Shown: piece after piece, positions 56,515-64,000 of the stretch | How positions within the stretch are numbered: position 1 is the stretch's first letter | Layout of the letters: every line of letters begins with the position of its first letter | Source: Pseudomonas fluorescens | GTDB taxonomy: Bacteria; Pseudomonadota; Gammaproteobacteria; Pseudomonadales; Pseudomonadaceae | Direction of reading: 5' to 3' | Assembly (NCBI RefSeq): GCF_902498195.1 | Contig: NZ_CABVIY010000004.1 | Coordinates: 682,001 to 746,000 of the forward strand | DNA: 64,000 nt | Program-made: the position numbers and the translations under genes | Notes under the pieces: generated by a model | What the model was told of the DNA's origin: nothing | The model's database searches: none | The model's input: the letters and a program-made list of their open reading frames with translations, nothing else

Positions 56515-57483
56515 CTACTTCGAGCCAATCAGCGTCAGCCAGGGGCTGTAGCGATCCACCCGGATCGGCAAGGTTTCCGCCAGGGCACTGAAGGCCCGGT
56601 CGGGATTGTCCAGCGGGAACACACCCTGCACGCGCAAGCCGCGCACCTCGGGGGCCACGCGCACAAAGCCGCGACTGTAGGGACGCAGGGCGTCGACCAC
56701 TTGCCCAAGGGAGTCGTCCAGTACATTCAACCGGCCGTTCAACCAATCGGCGCGCTGGCGCTGCTCGCCACTGACCAGGGCAATCTGCCGGGCTTGCAGC
56801 AGCGCCGATTGACCTTCCTGGACGACTTGCACGGTGCCGTCGAACAACCGCGCTTCGACCGAATGCTGCAACACCACCAGCCGGCTGGCGTCTTTCTCCT
56901 GGGCGACGAGGAAGCGGGTGCCCAGCGCGCGCATTTCACCTTCAGCGGTGCGCACGCGCAGCGGGCGGCGGGGATCGGGGGCGACATCAATCACCAGTTC
57001 ACCGTGGCGCAGGATCACCAGCCGCTGCTGGTCATCGAAACGCAGATCCACCGCGCTGCCGGCGTTCAGGCTCAGGCGACTGCCGTCGGCCAGATTGAAA
57101 GTCTGCCGCTGGCCGCGCCCGGTGTGCAGGTCCGCCAGCAGCGAGTCACCCAGCGGGCTTCGGGCACCGAGCCACACACCGCCGCCGAGCAGGCCCAGAC
57201 CTGCAATCACCCGCAAGGCGTCGCGTCGCGAACCCTGAGCCTGCAACAGCACCTGGCGAGCTTCGCCGGCTTGACCGGGCAAGCGTCGATCCAGCGCCCG
57301 CACCGTGTTGAACGAACCGCCCACGCGCTCCTGCAATTTCGCCCAGGCCAGGCCATGCGCACGATCCATCGCCAGCCACGCATTAAACCGTTCTTGCAGC
57401 GCGGCATCGGGCGTACCGGCGCGCAGTTTGACCATCCAGTCGATGGCCTGCTCGCTGACGGGGTCCAGGCGCGGCGTGCTCAT
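56515..57483 (-). CDS. FecR-type anti-sigma factor / signal relay
   Basis: 322 residues from ATG 57483, overlapping the sigma-factor stop (ATGA). DUF4880 cytoplasmic head (VSEQAIDWMVKLRAGTPDAA...FNAWLAMDRAHGLAWAKLQ), one TM (VIAGLGLLGGGVWLGA), FecR periplasmic domain (GQRQTFNLADGSRLSLNAGSAVDL) and a C-terminal STN-contact region. It holds the ECF sigma inactive until the receptor signals ferri-siderophore binding. Confidence 0.9.
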   Translation of the reverse strand: MSTPRLDPVSEQAIDWMVKLRAGTPDAALQERFNAWLAMDRAHGLAWAKLQERVGGSFNTVRALDRRLPGQAGEARQVLLQAQGSRRDALRVIAGLGLLGGGVWLGARSPLGDSLLADLHTGRGQRQTFNLADGSRLSLNAGSAVDLRFDDQQRLVILRHGELVIDVAPDPRRPLRVRTAEGEMRALGTRFLVAQEKDASRLVVLQHSVEARLFDGTVQVVQEGQSALLQARQIALVSGEQRQRADWLNGRLNVLDDSLGQVVDALRPYSRGFVRVAPEVRGLRVQGVFPLDNPDRAFSALAETLPIRVDRYSPWLTLIGSK

Positions 57484-57986
57484 GGCGCCATCTCGCACAG
57501 AAGGCACTGGCGCAACGCCTGTTTCATGTAGCGACTGACCGTGCGCTCCGAGAGCCCCAGCTTCTGCGCAATAGCCACGTAGCTCATGCCATCGAGTTGG
57601 CTGTAGAGGAACGTCGCCTTGACCAGCATCGGTAAACCGTCCAGCACTCGGTCGATGGCCACCAGGGCTTCGATCAGTTGCAGCTGCTCTTCAGGGGAGG
57701 GGGCCAGCGTCTCCGGCAGGGCGGACAAGCGCTCAAGGTAGGCCAGTTCCAGCTTGCGCCGGCGATGACGGTCAAAGATCAGCCGACGGGCAATGGTCGA
57801 CAGGTAAGCGCGGGGTTGTTCGATGCTGTCGGGATCGACGCGCGCCACCAGCAACTGGCAAAACGTATCGGCGGCGGTGTCCTCCGCGTCCGCGTGATTG
57901 CGCAGATGCCGATGGATATGCTGCAGCAGCCACCGGTGATGATCGCTGAAAAAGAATCCCAGCTTGCTGGACGGAGAAGAGGGCAC
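57480..57986 (-). CDS. ECF sigma factor (FecI/PvdS-like iron-starvation type)
   Basis: 168 residues from GTG 57986, giving the usual FecI length. A longer frame to 58106 has no better start. Region 2: LGFFFSDHHRWLLQHIHRHL, DTAADTFCQLLVAR. Region 4: LPMLVKATFLYSQLDGMSYV, AIAQKLGLSERTVSRYMKQAL. It directs RNA polymerase to the receptor gene of this cassette. A Fur-box-like sequence (58009-58023) lies 22 nt upstream of the start. Confidence 0.88.
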   Translation of the reverse strand: MPSSPSSKLGFFFSDHHRWLLQHIHRHLRNHADAEDTAADTFCQLLVARVDPDSIEQPRAYLSTIARRLIFDRHRRRKLELAYLERLSALPETLAPSPEEQLQLIEALVAIDRVLDGLPMLVKATFLYSQLDGMSYVAIAQKLGLSERTVSRYMKQALRQCLLCEMAP

Positions 57987-58008
57987 TGGTCGGCTTTCCA
58001 GATGTGAG

Positions 58009-58023
58009 TGTGAATCGTTCTCA
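58009..58023. promoter_or_regulatory. Candidate Fur box before the sigma-factor gene
   Basis: TGTGAATCGTTCTCA (inverse TGAGAACGATTCACA) matches 10 of 14 defined positions of the 7-1-7 Fur consensus. Location fits iron repression of the sigma-FecR-receptor operon. Confidence 0.35.
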
Positions 58024-58138
58024 ATCTTACCTGCGGGATGAGCGCCAGTGCAATCCTGCGTGAAACGAAGCCGGCGCAGGCAGCCAATGACTTCTACGCA
58101 ATACAAACGTAATCTTGCCCGGCGCTTTCCAAGACAAG

Positions 58139-58146
58139 AAAAACAA
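58139..58146 (+). promoter_or_regulatory. Hfq/Crc CA motif before galactose dehydrogenase
   Basis: AAAAACAA, three bases before the AGGAG ribosome-binding site of the gene at 58159. Confidence 0.45.
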
Positions 58147-58158
58147 CAGGAGTCATCG

Positions 58159-59085
58159 ATGCAACCGATTCGTCTCGGTCTGGTGGGCTACGGCAAGATT
58201 GCCCAGGATCAGCATGTCCCCGCCATCAACGCCAACCCCGCGTTCCAGTTGGTGGCCGTCGCCACGCAAGGGCAGCCCTGCGCCGGGGTGGAGAATTATC
58301 GGTCGCTGGGCGAGCTGCTCGAACACGGCCCGCACGTTGACGCGATCGCCTTTTGCACGCCGCCGCAAGGACGCTTCGCGCTGGTGCAACAAGCGCTGGC
58401 CGCTGGCAAGCACGTGCTGGTGGAAAAGCCGCCGTGCGCGACGTTGGGTGAAGCAATGGCGTTGGTGAATCAGGTGCACGAGCAAGGCGTCAGCGGTTTG
58501 TTCGCCTGGCATTCGCGCTACGCGCCGGGCATCGAGGCCGCCCGCGACTGGCTGGCCAGCCGCACCCTGCAAAGTGTCCAGATCGACTGGAAGGAAGACG
58601 TGCGCAAGTGGCACCCCGGCCAGGCGTGGATCTGGCAACCCGGTGGGTTGGGTGTCTTCGATCCGGGCATCAATGCCTTGTCGATTGCGACCCATCTGCT
58701 GGCGCTGCCGCTGTTTGTCGAGTCTGCCGAGCTGCGAGTGCCCGACAACTGTCAGTCGCCGATTGCCGCCTCCATTAAGATGTCTGACCCGCGCCACCTC
58801 GACGTCCGTGCGGAGTTCGATTTCGACCACGGCCATGACGAACTCTGGAGCATCGAGATTCGCTGCGCCGAAGGCATCTTGCGGCTGGACAACGGCGGCG
58901 CCCTGTTGAGTATCGACGGCGTGCGCCAGGCCGTGTCGGAGGAGGGCGAGTACGCGGCGGTGTATCGGCATTTCCAGCAGTTGATTAGTGACAAGGCCAG
59001 CGACTTGGACCTCCAGCCGCTGCGGCTGGTGGCCGACAGTTTTTTTGTCGGCAGCCGGACATTGGTTGAGCCGTTCTACGACTAG
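58159..59085 (+). CDS. gal: D-galactose 1-dehydrogenase (Gfo/Idh/MocA family)
   Basis: 308 residues from ATG 58159 (AGGAG upstream). Rossmann motif RLGLVGYGKIAQDQHVPAI, catalytic HVLVEKPPCATLGEAMALV, DWKEDVRKWHPGQAWIWQPG and GLGVFDPGINALSI. The sequence matches my memory of the P. fluorescens galactose dehydrogenase, which oxidises galactose (and arabinose or fucose) to the lactone with NAD. It is divergent from the sigma-factor gene and apparently monocistronic. The CA motif before it suggests catabolite repression. Confidence 0.78.
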   Translation: MQPIRLGLVGYGKIAQDQHVPAINANPAFQLVAVATQGQPCAGVENYRSLGELLEHGPHVDAIAFCTPPQGRFALVQQALAAGKHVLVEKPPCATLGEAMALVNQVHEQGVSGLFAWHSRYAPGIEAARDWLASRTLQSVQIDWKEDVRKWHPGQAWIWQPGGLGVFDPGINALSIATHLLALPLFVESAELRVPDNCQSPIAASIKMSDPRHLDVRAEFDFDHGHDELWSIEIRCAEGILRLDNGGALLSIDGVRQAVSEEGEYAAVYRHFQQLISDKASDLDLQPLRLVADSFFVGSRTLVEPFYD

Positions 59086-59169
59086 CGGCTACTCAAGCAT
59101 GGTCGGGTTTCTCGCGCAGCAACCCGATCAATCCCCACTGTTCGTGCTGCTGGCGTCCCGGAGGGTCCG

Positions 59170-59766
59170 ATGTCGCCCATCACCTCGCGCCTGGTGGCGC
59201 CGTTCGCCCTTTGCCTGGCGTTTGCCATGCCAGCTGTGGCCGACACCTGCCCGGCTGGTGAGAAACAGGTGTGCCTGGATGGCTGCATTTGCCTGCCAGA
59301 CTTTGGGCAGTTGCCCGGTGTCCTGCCGGATGGCATCTACCAGATGGCCGCACCTGCCCTGGCACTGTGGCTGACCCAGGCCCGCGCAGAAGCAGCCAGC
59401 GCCGGCACCCAGCCGATTCCGCCGCACGTGCGCGAGCAATTGCAGCGCTGGTACGACCCCGGCGTGCTGGATGCCGCGCACTACAAAGTCAGCGACAACG
59501 GCCAATTCAACGCCGCCACGGCCATGTTGCAAAACCCCGATGTCGGTGCCGTGACGCTGATCGACGTCATCCTTTTCCGCGATGTTCAAACCGCTGAACA
59601 GAACGTCGCGCTCTGGGCTCACGAACTGAAGCATGTGCAGCAGTTTCAGGAATGGGGAGTAGAAGGATTTGCCCAGCGCTACACACAGGACTTCAACGCG
59701 GTGGAGGCGCCGGCTTATGCCGTACAGGCCGAGGTCAGGCGCTCGCTGCGCGAAGGGGCTGACTGA
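59170..59766 (+). CDS. Exported putative zinc metallopeptidase (DUF4157-like)
   Basis: 198 residues. Signal peptide MSPITSRLVAPFALCLAFAMPAVA. A Cys-rich start follows (CPAGEKQVCLDGCICLPDFG, four Cys). A helical C-terminal half carries WAHELKHVQQFQEWGVEGFA, a HELxHxxQ form of the HExxH zinc motif with a downstream Glu-Gly helix. DUF4157 proteins are often fused to or encoded with effectors; this one stands alone. Function uncertain. Confidence 0.7.
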   Translation: MSPITSRLVAPFALCLAFAMPAVADTCPAGEKQVCLDGCICLPDFGQLPGVLPDGIYQMAAPALALWLTQARAEAASAGTQPIPPHVREQLQRWYDPGVLDAAHYKVSDNGQFNAATAMLQNPDVGAVTLIDVILFRDVQTAEQNVALWAHELKHVQQFQEWGVEGFAQRYTQDFNAVEAPAYAVQAEVRRSLREGAD

Positions 59767-59807
59767 TGGGGAGCGACGCGGCCTGGCATTGCAGGCCGAC
59801 GGCGGCT

Positions 59808-59969
59808 TCAGCTCTCAGGGGAAACGATGGGGTCCTGACCGGCTTCAGCCGCCAGTTTCAATCGGTCGGCTTTGCAGATGTATTTAGGCTTGCTTTTCGG
59901 GGCCAGTTTGGCGCTGGCCTTCTTGGCGTTGGCCTTTAATAGCTGATTGATTTTTTTACGGCGATTCAT
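59808..59969 (-). CDS. DUF2986-like small basic protein (53 aa)
   Basis: ORF MNRRKKINQLLKANAKKASA... ending ...DRLKLAAEAGQDPIVSPES. It has the N-terminal MNRRKKI and central KPKYICKADR pattern of DUF2986 proteins, and is very Lys-rich. Function unknown. It is convergent with the putative metallopeptidase, with a short hairpin (GGCCTG / CAGGCC, 59780-59797) between them. Confidence 0.65.
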   Translation of the reverse strand: MNRRKKINQLLKANAKKASAKLAPKSKPKYICKADRLKLAAEAGQDPIVSPES

Positions 59970-60090
59970 GTTGTTCTGCTCAAGGTGTCAATGCCTGGAT
60001 GATATCAGCTTGAGTATCAAACCAGCGCCCTGTGGTGCGCACTCAGTGCATGAGTTTGAAGGGTCGAACCCGGTGCTTTACCGAGCGCAC

Positions 60091-60146
60091 CTATGTGATT
60101 CTGGTATCAGTGCTATGTGATTGGCATGGTTTATCGATTAATCGAT
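60091..60146. promoter_or_regulatory. Direct repeat and palindrome upstream of the hydrolase operon
   Basis: CTATGTGATT occurs twice, 22 bp apart (60091 and 60113). The perfect palindrome ATCGATTAATCGAT follows at 60133-60146. All lie in the 433-bp gap before the hydrolase gene; no convincing gene is seen in the rest of that gap. Confidence 0.4.
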
Positions 60147-60402
60147 GAAAGGTAATTTGCTGCTCTGCGATACCTGATCGAGAGGGCAGGCCATGACTCA
60201 TTGCTTCTTTATCCGCCGATGCGGGCTCGCCGCTGCACGGCGGGCACTCCTTGTTTCGCTTTCTGGTTCGTTGGCTTCGCCGATGACTCTGATCGCCCAC
60301 TCCTGCTTAGCAACCTCTCGCTGAAAAAATCTGGATCGACCGAGTGCGCGGCGATGTCAGCAGCGCCTCTCACATACACGAATTGTCAGGAGTATTCGCA
60401 GG

Positions 60403-61455
60403 ATGAGAACCACGTTAAAGGCCACGTTAATAGCCGCCATGATCGGCCTGTCGGGCGTCGAAGCCGAGGCTGCGGACTACAAGCAGAATCCGTTCACCTT
60501 GACCTACGGTGGCGCGCTGACCAGAAACGAACCGGGCAAGGTCAATATCCATCCGGTCACCTACAAACTGGATGGGCTGGACATTGCCGCCAACGTGTAC
60601 ACCCCGGCGAACTATGATGCGGCGAAAAAATACCCGGTCGTCGTCGTGGCGCACCCTAATGGCGGGGTGAAGGAGCAGGTCGCAGGCCTGTATGCCCAGC
60701 GTCTGGCGGATCAGGGCTATATCACGATTACTGCGGATGCGGCGTATCAAGGGGCCAGTGGTGGCGAGCCGCGCAATGTGGACACACCGGCGCATCGCAT
60801 CGAAGACATCCACGGTATGGCTGACTTCATTGCCCGCTATCCCGGTGCCGACAGCCAGCGCCTGGGCTTGCTGGGTATCTGTGGTGGTGGCGGTTATTCA
60901 TTGGCGGCGGCGCAAACCGACAAGCGCTTCCAGTCGGTTGCGACCTTGAGCATGTTCAATTCCGGGCTGGTTCGCCGTAATGGCTACCAGGATTCGCAGC
61001 TGTCGACGATACAGCAGCGCTTGCAGCAGGCGTCGGCGGCCCGCGCCCAGGAAGCGGCGGGTGGGGAAATTCTCTACGTGGGTGATGCCAGGCTGACCGA
61101 TGAGCAGATCGCCAGGCTGCCTTTCGATCTGTATCGCCAGGGCTTCGAGTACTACGGCAAGACTCACGCTCACCCCAACTCGACGTTCCGCTACACCCAG
61201 AGCAGCCTGCTGGACCTGATGCGCTTCGATGCCACGGATCAGATCGAGCTGATCGACAAGCCGTTGCTGATGATCGCGGGCAGCAAGGCCGACAGCCTCT
61301 ACATGTCGGAGCAAGCCTTTGCCAGGGCCACCGGTACCCAGGACAAAAAACTGTTCACCATCGAGGGCGCGACCCATATCGATACCTATTGGGTGCCTGC
61401 GTATGTGGACGTCGCCATGGACCAGTTGACCGCGTTTTACGAAAGAACGCTCTGA
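60403..61455 (+). CDS. Exported alpha/beta hydrolase with Cys nucleophile (YcjY / dienelactone-hydrolase-like)
   Basis: 350 residues. Signal peptide ending near residue 23 (MIGLSGVEAEA). Alpha/beta-hydrolase core: KYPVVVVAHPNGGVKEQVAG, ITITADAAYQGASGGEPRNV, nucleophile elbow GLLGICGGGGYSLAAAQ with Cys in place of Ser, acid in LLMIAGSKADSLY and His in IEGATHIDTYWVP. AGGAG lies a little far upstream. It is in an operon with the cupin gene (18-bp gap). Confidence 0.85.
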   Translation: MRTTLKATLIAAMIGLSGVEAEAADYKQNPFTLTYGGALTRNEPGKVNIHPVTYKLDGLDIAANVYTPANYDAAKKYPVVVVAHPNGGVKEQVAGLYAQRLADQGYITITADAAYQGASGGEPRNVDTPAHRIEDIHGMADFIARYPGADSQRLGLLGICGGGGYSLAAAQTDKRFQSVATLSMFNSGLVRRNGYQDSQLSTIQQRLQQASAARAQEAAGGEILYVGDARLTDEQIARLPFDLYRQGFEYYGKTHAHPNSTFRYTQSSLLDLMRFDATDQIELIDKPLLMIAGSKADSLYMSEQAFARATGTQDKKLFTIEGATHIDTYWVPAYVDVAMDQLTAFYERTL

Positions 61456-61473
61456 CTTGAAGGGATACGTCAC

Positions 61474-62646
61474 ATGAAGAACACCTTGATAGGCCTCGCG
61501 GTGTGCGCCGCGGCCCCGTTTGCCGACGCCGCCGGTGCGGACAATGCCAGCGAGTCCCGGACCGTGCAGCACATCAGCCGGGCGGGCAGTCAGGCCGCGG
61601 TTGCGGGACCTGCGGATTATTTCACCGGGCGAGTACGCGTCGATCCCTTGTTTCCCGCCATGGACGAGATCAATGCGTCCGGCGCTTATGTCAGCTTCGA
61701 ACCGGGGGCGCGCTCGGCCTGGCACACCCACCCCGCTGGACAGCGGTTGGTGGTGACGTCCGGCGTGGGACTGGTCCAGGAATGGGGCAAGCCGGTGCAG
61801 CAAATCCGCCCGGGCGACGTGATCGTCTGCCCTCCGGGCGTCAAGCACTGGCACGGCGCCACGGCGACGAGCGCCATGACGCACCTGGCCGTGACGGGTT
61901 CGGTGGAGGGTAAGAATGTGCAATGGCTGGAGAAAGTGACCGACGAGCAATACCATGCCCAGGGTTCGCTGGCGCCGAAGGACGAGCCTGCGAACCCGCC
62001 GGTGTCCGAGACGCTGTCTGCCAGGCAACAGGCCATCCCGTTGATCGCCGCGGCCATGGCCACCAGTAACATGCCGGGGCTCAATACCGCGTTGAATCGG
62101 GGACTGGATGCGGGCCTGACGGTCAGCGAGGCGAAGGAAGTCCTGGTGCAGCTCTACGCCTACAGCGGTTTTCCACGCAGTCTCAATGCACTCGGTGAAC
62201 TGATGAAGGTGGTCGAGGCACGCAAGCAACGTGGCGTCCAGGATGCTCCGGGGCGCGAGCCCGGCCGGGTCATTCCCGTCGGCGACGCATTGCTGGCGGC
62301 GGGCAAAGCCAATCAGACACGCATTGCCGGAGCGCCTGTCCAGGGCCCGTTGTTCGACTTCGTTCCCGTCATCAACCAGTACTTGCAAGCGCATCTGTTC
62401 GGCGACATCTTCGAGCGCGACAACCTGGACTGGCAGAGTCGTGAGCTGGCCACTGTCGCGGCCTTAGCCGTCACACCCGGTGTCGAGCCGCAACTGCGCT
62501 CGCACATGGCTGCCAGCCTGCGGGTCGGCCTGACGGCTGCGCAATTACGTCAGCTGGTTCAACTGCTGGCTGACCAGGGTGATAGCGCTGCGGCCAAGCG
62601 TGCCGGCGAGGCGCTGGAAAGCGTCCAGGCCAGTCAGCCCTCATAG
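61474..62646 (+). CDS. Exported cupin plus carboxymuconolactone-decarboxylase-like fusion
   Basis: 390 residues. Signal peptide MKNTLIGLAVCAAAPFADAAG. A cupin domain (about 60-145: SAWHTHPAGQRLVVTSGVGL, PPGVKHWHGATATSA) with a full His metal site, like bacterial hydroxynitrile-lyase cupins. Two AhpD/CMD-like helical segments follow (TVSEAKEVLVQLYAYSGFPR and RELATVAALAVTPGVEPQLR), which lack the CxxC/His redox pair. The fusion is known from genomes but poorly characterised. It overlaps the 3' end of the convergent LysR gene by 13 bp. Confidence 0.82.
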   Translation: MKNTLIGLAVCAAAPFADAAGADNASESRTVQHISRAGSQAAVAGPADYFTGRVRVDPLFPAMDEINASGAYVSFEPGARSAWHTHPAGQRLVVTSGVGLVQEWGKPVQQIRPGDVIVCPPGVKHWHGATATSAMTHLAVTGSVEGKNVQWLEKVTDEQYHAQGSLAPKDEPANPPVSETLSARQQAIPLIAAAMATSNMPGLNTALNRGLDAGLTVSEAKEVLVQLYAYSGFPRSLNALGELMKVVEARKQRGVQDAPGREPGRVIPVGDALLAAGKANQTRIAGAPVQGPLFDFVPVINQYLQAHLFGDIFERDNLDWQSRELATVAALAVTPGVEPQLRSHMAASLRVGLTAAQLRQLVQLLADQGDSAAAKRAGEALESVQASQPS

Positions 62647-63527
62647 CGCAGGGCTTCGCGCAGCAAGGTGAAGGCCGGTGAACTCTGGCGACGGCTCGGA
62701 TAATAGAGGTGGTAGCCAGAGAAGGGTTCACACCAGTCCTTGAGTACGTGAATCAGCCGACCCTGCGCGACATGCTCCAGCACCAGGTTCTCCGGCATGT
62801 AGGCCAGTCCCAGCCCCTGGAGGGCCGCCTCCAGGCGCATGGCGATGTTGTTGAACACCAGTTGGCCTTCAACCCGAACGTTCAGTTCTTGCCCGTCTTT
62901 CTCGAACTCCCACAGGAACAGGCCGCCGTGAGTCGGCATGCGCAGGGTGATGCAGTTGTGCTCCATGAGATCGCTCGGTATGACCGGTCTGGGATAGCGG
63001 GCGAAGTACGCCGGGGAGCCCACCACCGCCATCCGCATGTCAGGGCCGATGCGCATCGCGATCATGTCCTTGGCCACCTGCTGGCCCAGCCGTACCCCTG
63101 CGTCGAAACCTTGCGCCACGATATCGGTAAAGCCGTAGTCGACGATGATTTCGATACTGAGGTCGGGATTGTCAGGCAGCAACCTGGAGAGTACGGGGTG
63201 CAGGATCGTGATTGCGGAGTGTTCACCAGCCGTGATGCGCAATTTACCGGCCGGCTTGTCGCGATATTCGCTGAGCAATGCCAGTTCGTTATCGATCTCT
63301 TCGAATCTCGGGGCAATAACCTTCAGCAAGTGCTCGCCTGCCTGCGTCGCACAGACACTGCGCGTGGTGCGAGAAAGCAGCCTGACGCCCAGGTGATCTT
63401 CCAGCTGGCGCATCGCCCGGCTCAAGGCGGGTTGAGACATGCCGAGCTTGGCCGCCGCGCGGGTGAAGCTGCGCTCCTGGGCAACGGCCGAGAAAATCGC
63501 CAGTTGGTCATAACGTTCAGTGGTCAT
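62634..63527 (-). CDS. LysR-family transcriptional regulator
   Basis: 297 residues. HTH: AVAQERSFTRAAAKLGMSQP, ALSRAMRQLEDHLGVRLLSR. The effector domain has ITAGEHSAITILHPVLSRLL and GFDAGVRLGQQVAKDMIAM, the subgroup related to redox and aromatic-lactone regulation. It is convergent with, and probably regulates, the hydrolase-cupin pair. Confidence 0.9.
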   Translation of the reverse strand: MTTERYDQLAIFSAVAQERSFTRAAAKLGMSQPALSRAMRQLEDHLGVRLLSRTTRSVCATQAGEHLLKVIAPRFEEIDNELALLSEYRDKPAGKLRITAGEHSAITILHPVLSRLLPDNPDLSIEIIVDYGFTDIVAQGFDAGVRLGQQVAKDMIAMRIGPDMRMAVVGSPAYFARYPRPVIPSDLMEHNCITLRMPTHGGLFLWEFEKDGQELNVRVEGQLVFNNIAMRLEAALQGLGLAYMPENLVLEHVAQGRLIHVLKDWCEPFSGYHLYYPSRRQSSPAFTLLREALRYEG

Positions 63528-63717
63528 TGATCCGCCCCCGTTATAAAAGGCTTTCGATTATGCCTTTTTTGCGATGGATCGTCCGATCCGCAAGGGTGGG
63601 AGGAAACAGAGATGCCTTAGTAAAAGCGGGAATCAAGCGCTTGAACAATGGGTGACTGGCCTGCATCGCAGAGGCTTGTCGGGAAGCCAGGGTATTGATT
63701 CATGAAGGTTCCGTGCG

Positions 63718-63742
63718 GGCCTGCCCCTGAGGGAGGCAGGCC
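63718..63742. terminator. Hairpin downstream of gudD
   Basis: GGCCTGCC / GGCAGGCC stem with a 9-nt loop, 15 bp past the gudD stop, without a T run on either strand. Weak intrinsic terminator or mRNA-stabilising hairpin. Confidence 0.4.
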
Positions 63743-63757
63743 GTTGAAATGGCAGGG

Positions 63758-64000
63758 TTAACGAACCATGCACGGACGCTTGTTGTTGAATTCCCAACCC
63801 GACACCAGATACCGCATGGCGGTGGCGTCATCGCGGGCGCCCAGGCCCATGGATTTATAGATTTCATGGGCTTGCATCAGCGCGTCCCAGTCCAGCTCGA
63901 CGCCCAGGCCGGGCTTCTTGGGCACTTCAACCAAGCCACCTTTGATCTGCAAGGGCTCCTTGGTCAGGCGCTGACCGTCCTGCCAGATCCAGTGGGTGTC
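63758..64000 (-). CDS. gudD: Glucarate dehydratase, 3' end (partial)
   Basis: The frame is open to the window edge (DTHWIWQDGQRLTKEPLQIK...) and ends with the typical C terminus LGARDDATAMRYLVSGWEFN, then NKRPCMVR. This is the enolase-superfamily glucarate dehydratase, converting D-glucarate to 5-keto-4-deoxyglucarate. About 80 residues are visible; the catalytic part lies outside the window. Confidence 0.88.
   Translation of the reverse strand, partial: DTHWIWQDGQRLTKEPLQIKGGLVEVPKKPGLGVELDWDALMQAHEIYKSMGLGARDDATAMRYLVSGWEFNNKRPCMVR

Noticed and set aside
60193..60324. Short plus-strand ORF beginning MTHCFFIRRCGL
   Set aside because: No codon-usage support, poor ribosome-binding site and no recognisable protein; likely chance.
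63545..63570. AAAAGGC / GCCTTTTTT hairpin resembling a terminator
   Set aside because: It lies just before the start of the minus-strand LysR gene with no plus-strand gene to terminate; more likely leader or promoter sequence.

Overview
The window comes from a Pseudomonas chromosome, most likely the P. fluorescens species complex. The evidence is high-GC coding sequence, a complete mexEF-oprN-type efflux operon, a galactose dehydrogenase of the P. fluorescens type, many Rieske, OprD, LysR, TetR and AraC-type genes, and paired REP palindromes (GTGGGAGCGGGCTTGCTCGCG and TGTAGGAGCGAGCCTGCTCGCG types) in many gaps. I saw no rRNA, tRNA, transposase, integrase, phage gene or CRISPR array. Mobility traces are limited to REP pairs and two copies of a larger composite palindromic repeat.

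Layout. 1-5.8 kb: end of a glutamine-synthetase-like gene, a candidate small RNA, a small protein that is 41% methionine, a XRE-cupin regulator with a coupled micro-ORF, a molbindin, and a NarL-type two-component system. 6-9.9 kb: cstA-ybdD (pyruvate/carbon-starvation transporter) facing that two-component system, two tiny membrane ORFs and a diguanylate cyclase. 10-15.6 kb: aldehyde dehydrogenase plus cysteine hydrolase with a divergent HxlR regulator, a lipoprotein and a chemoreceptor. 15.8-20.5 kb: a LacI regulator and a three-gene sugar operon sharing a perfect operator palindrome. 21-28 kb: TetR, a MexT-like LysR cut to its DNA-binding domain, then mexE-mexF-oprN. 28-29.8 kb: SYLF lipid-binding protein and a secreted nuclease.

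29.9-42.8 kb is the main accessory block. A TetR regulator faces a tightly coupled operon of Rieske oxygenase, an unknown protein, two cupins, ferredoxin reductase, NTF2-like protein, Rieske ferredoxin and an altered asparaginase-like enzyme. It is followed by an OprD porin, a maleate-isomerase-like enzyme, an aromatic-acid type MFS permease, a LysR regulator and an epoxide hydrolase. I read it as an uncharacterised catabolic pathway for an aromatic or N-heterocyclic acid that may end in an amidase and isomerase step. 42.8-47.4 kb: orphan sensor kinase, OsmC-YcaO fusion and HIT protein.

48-54 kb: a polyamine/opine-type ABC transporter with an unusual proline-racemase-family enzyme and a GlxA-type AraC regulator. 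54-58 kb: a cell-surface signalling set (sigma, FecR, TonB receptor). 58-64 kb: galactose dehydrogenase, two small or hypothetical genes, an exported alpha/beta hydrolase plus cupin operon with LysR, and the 3' end of glucarate dehydratase. Several sugar or aromatic catabolic genes carry AAnAAnAA (Hfq/Crc) motifs at their ribosome-binding sites, which suggests shared catabolite repression.
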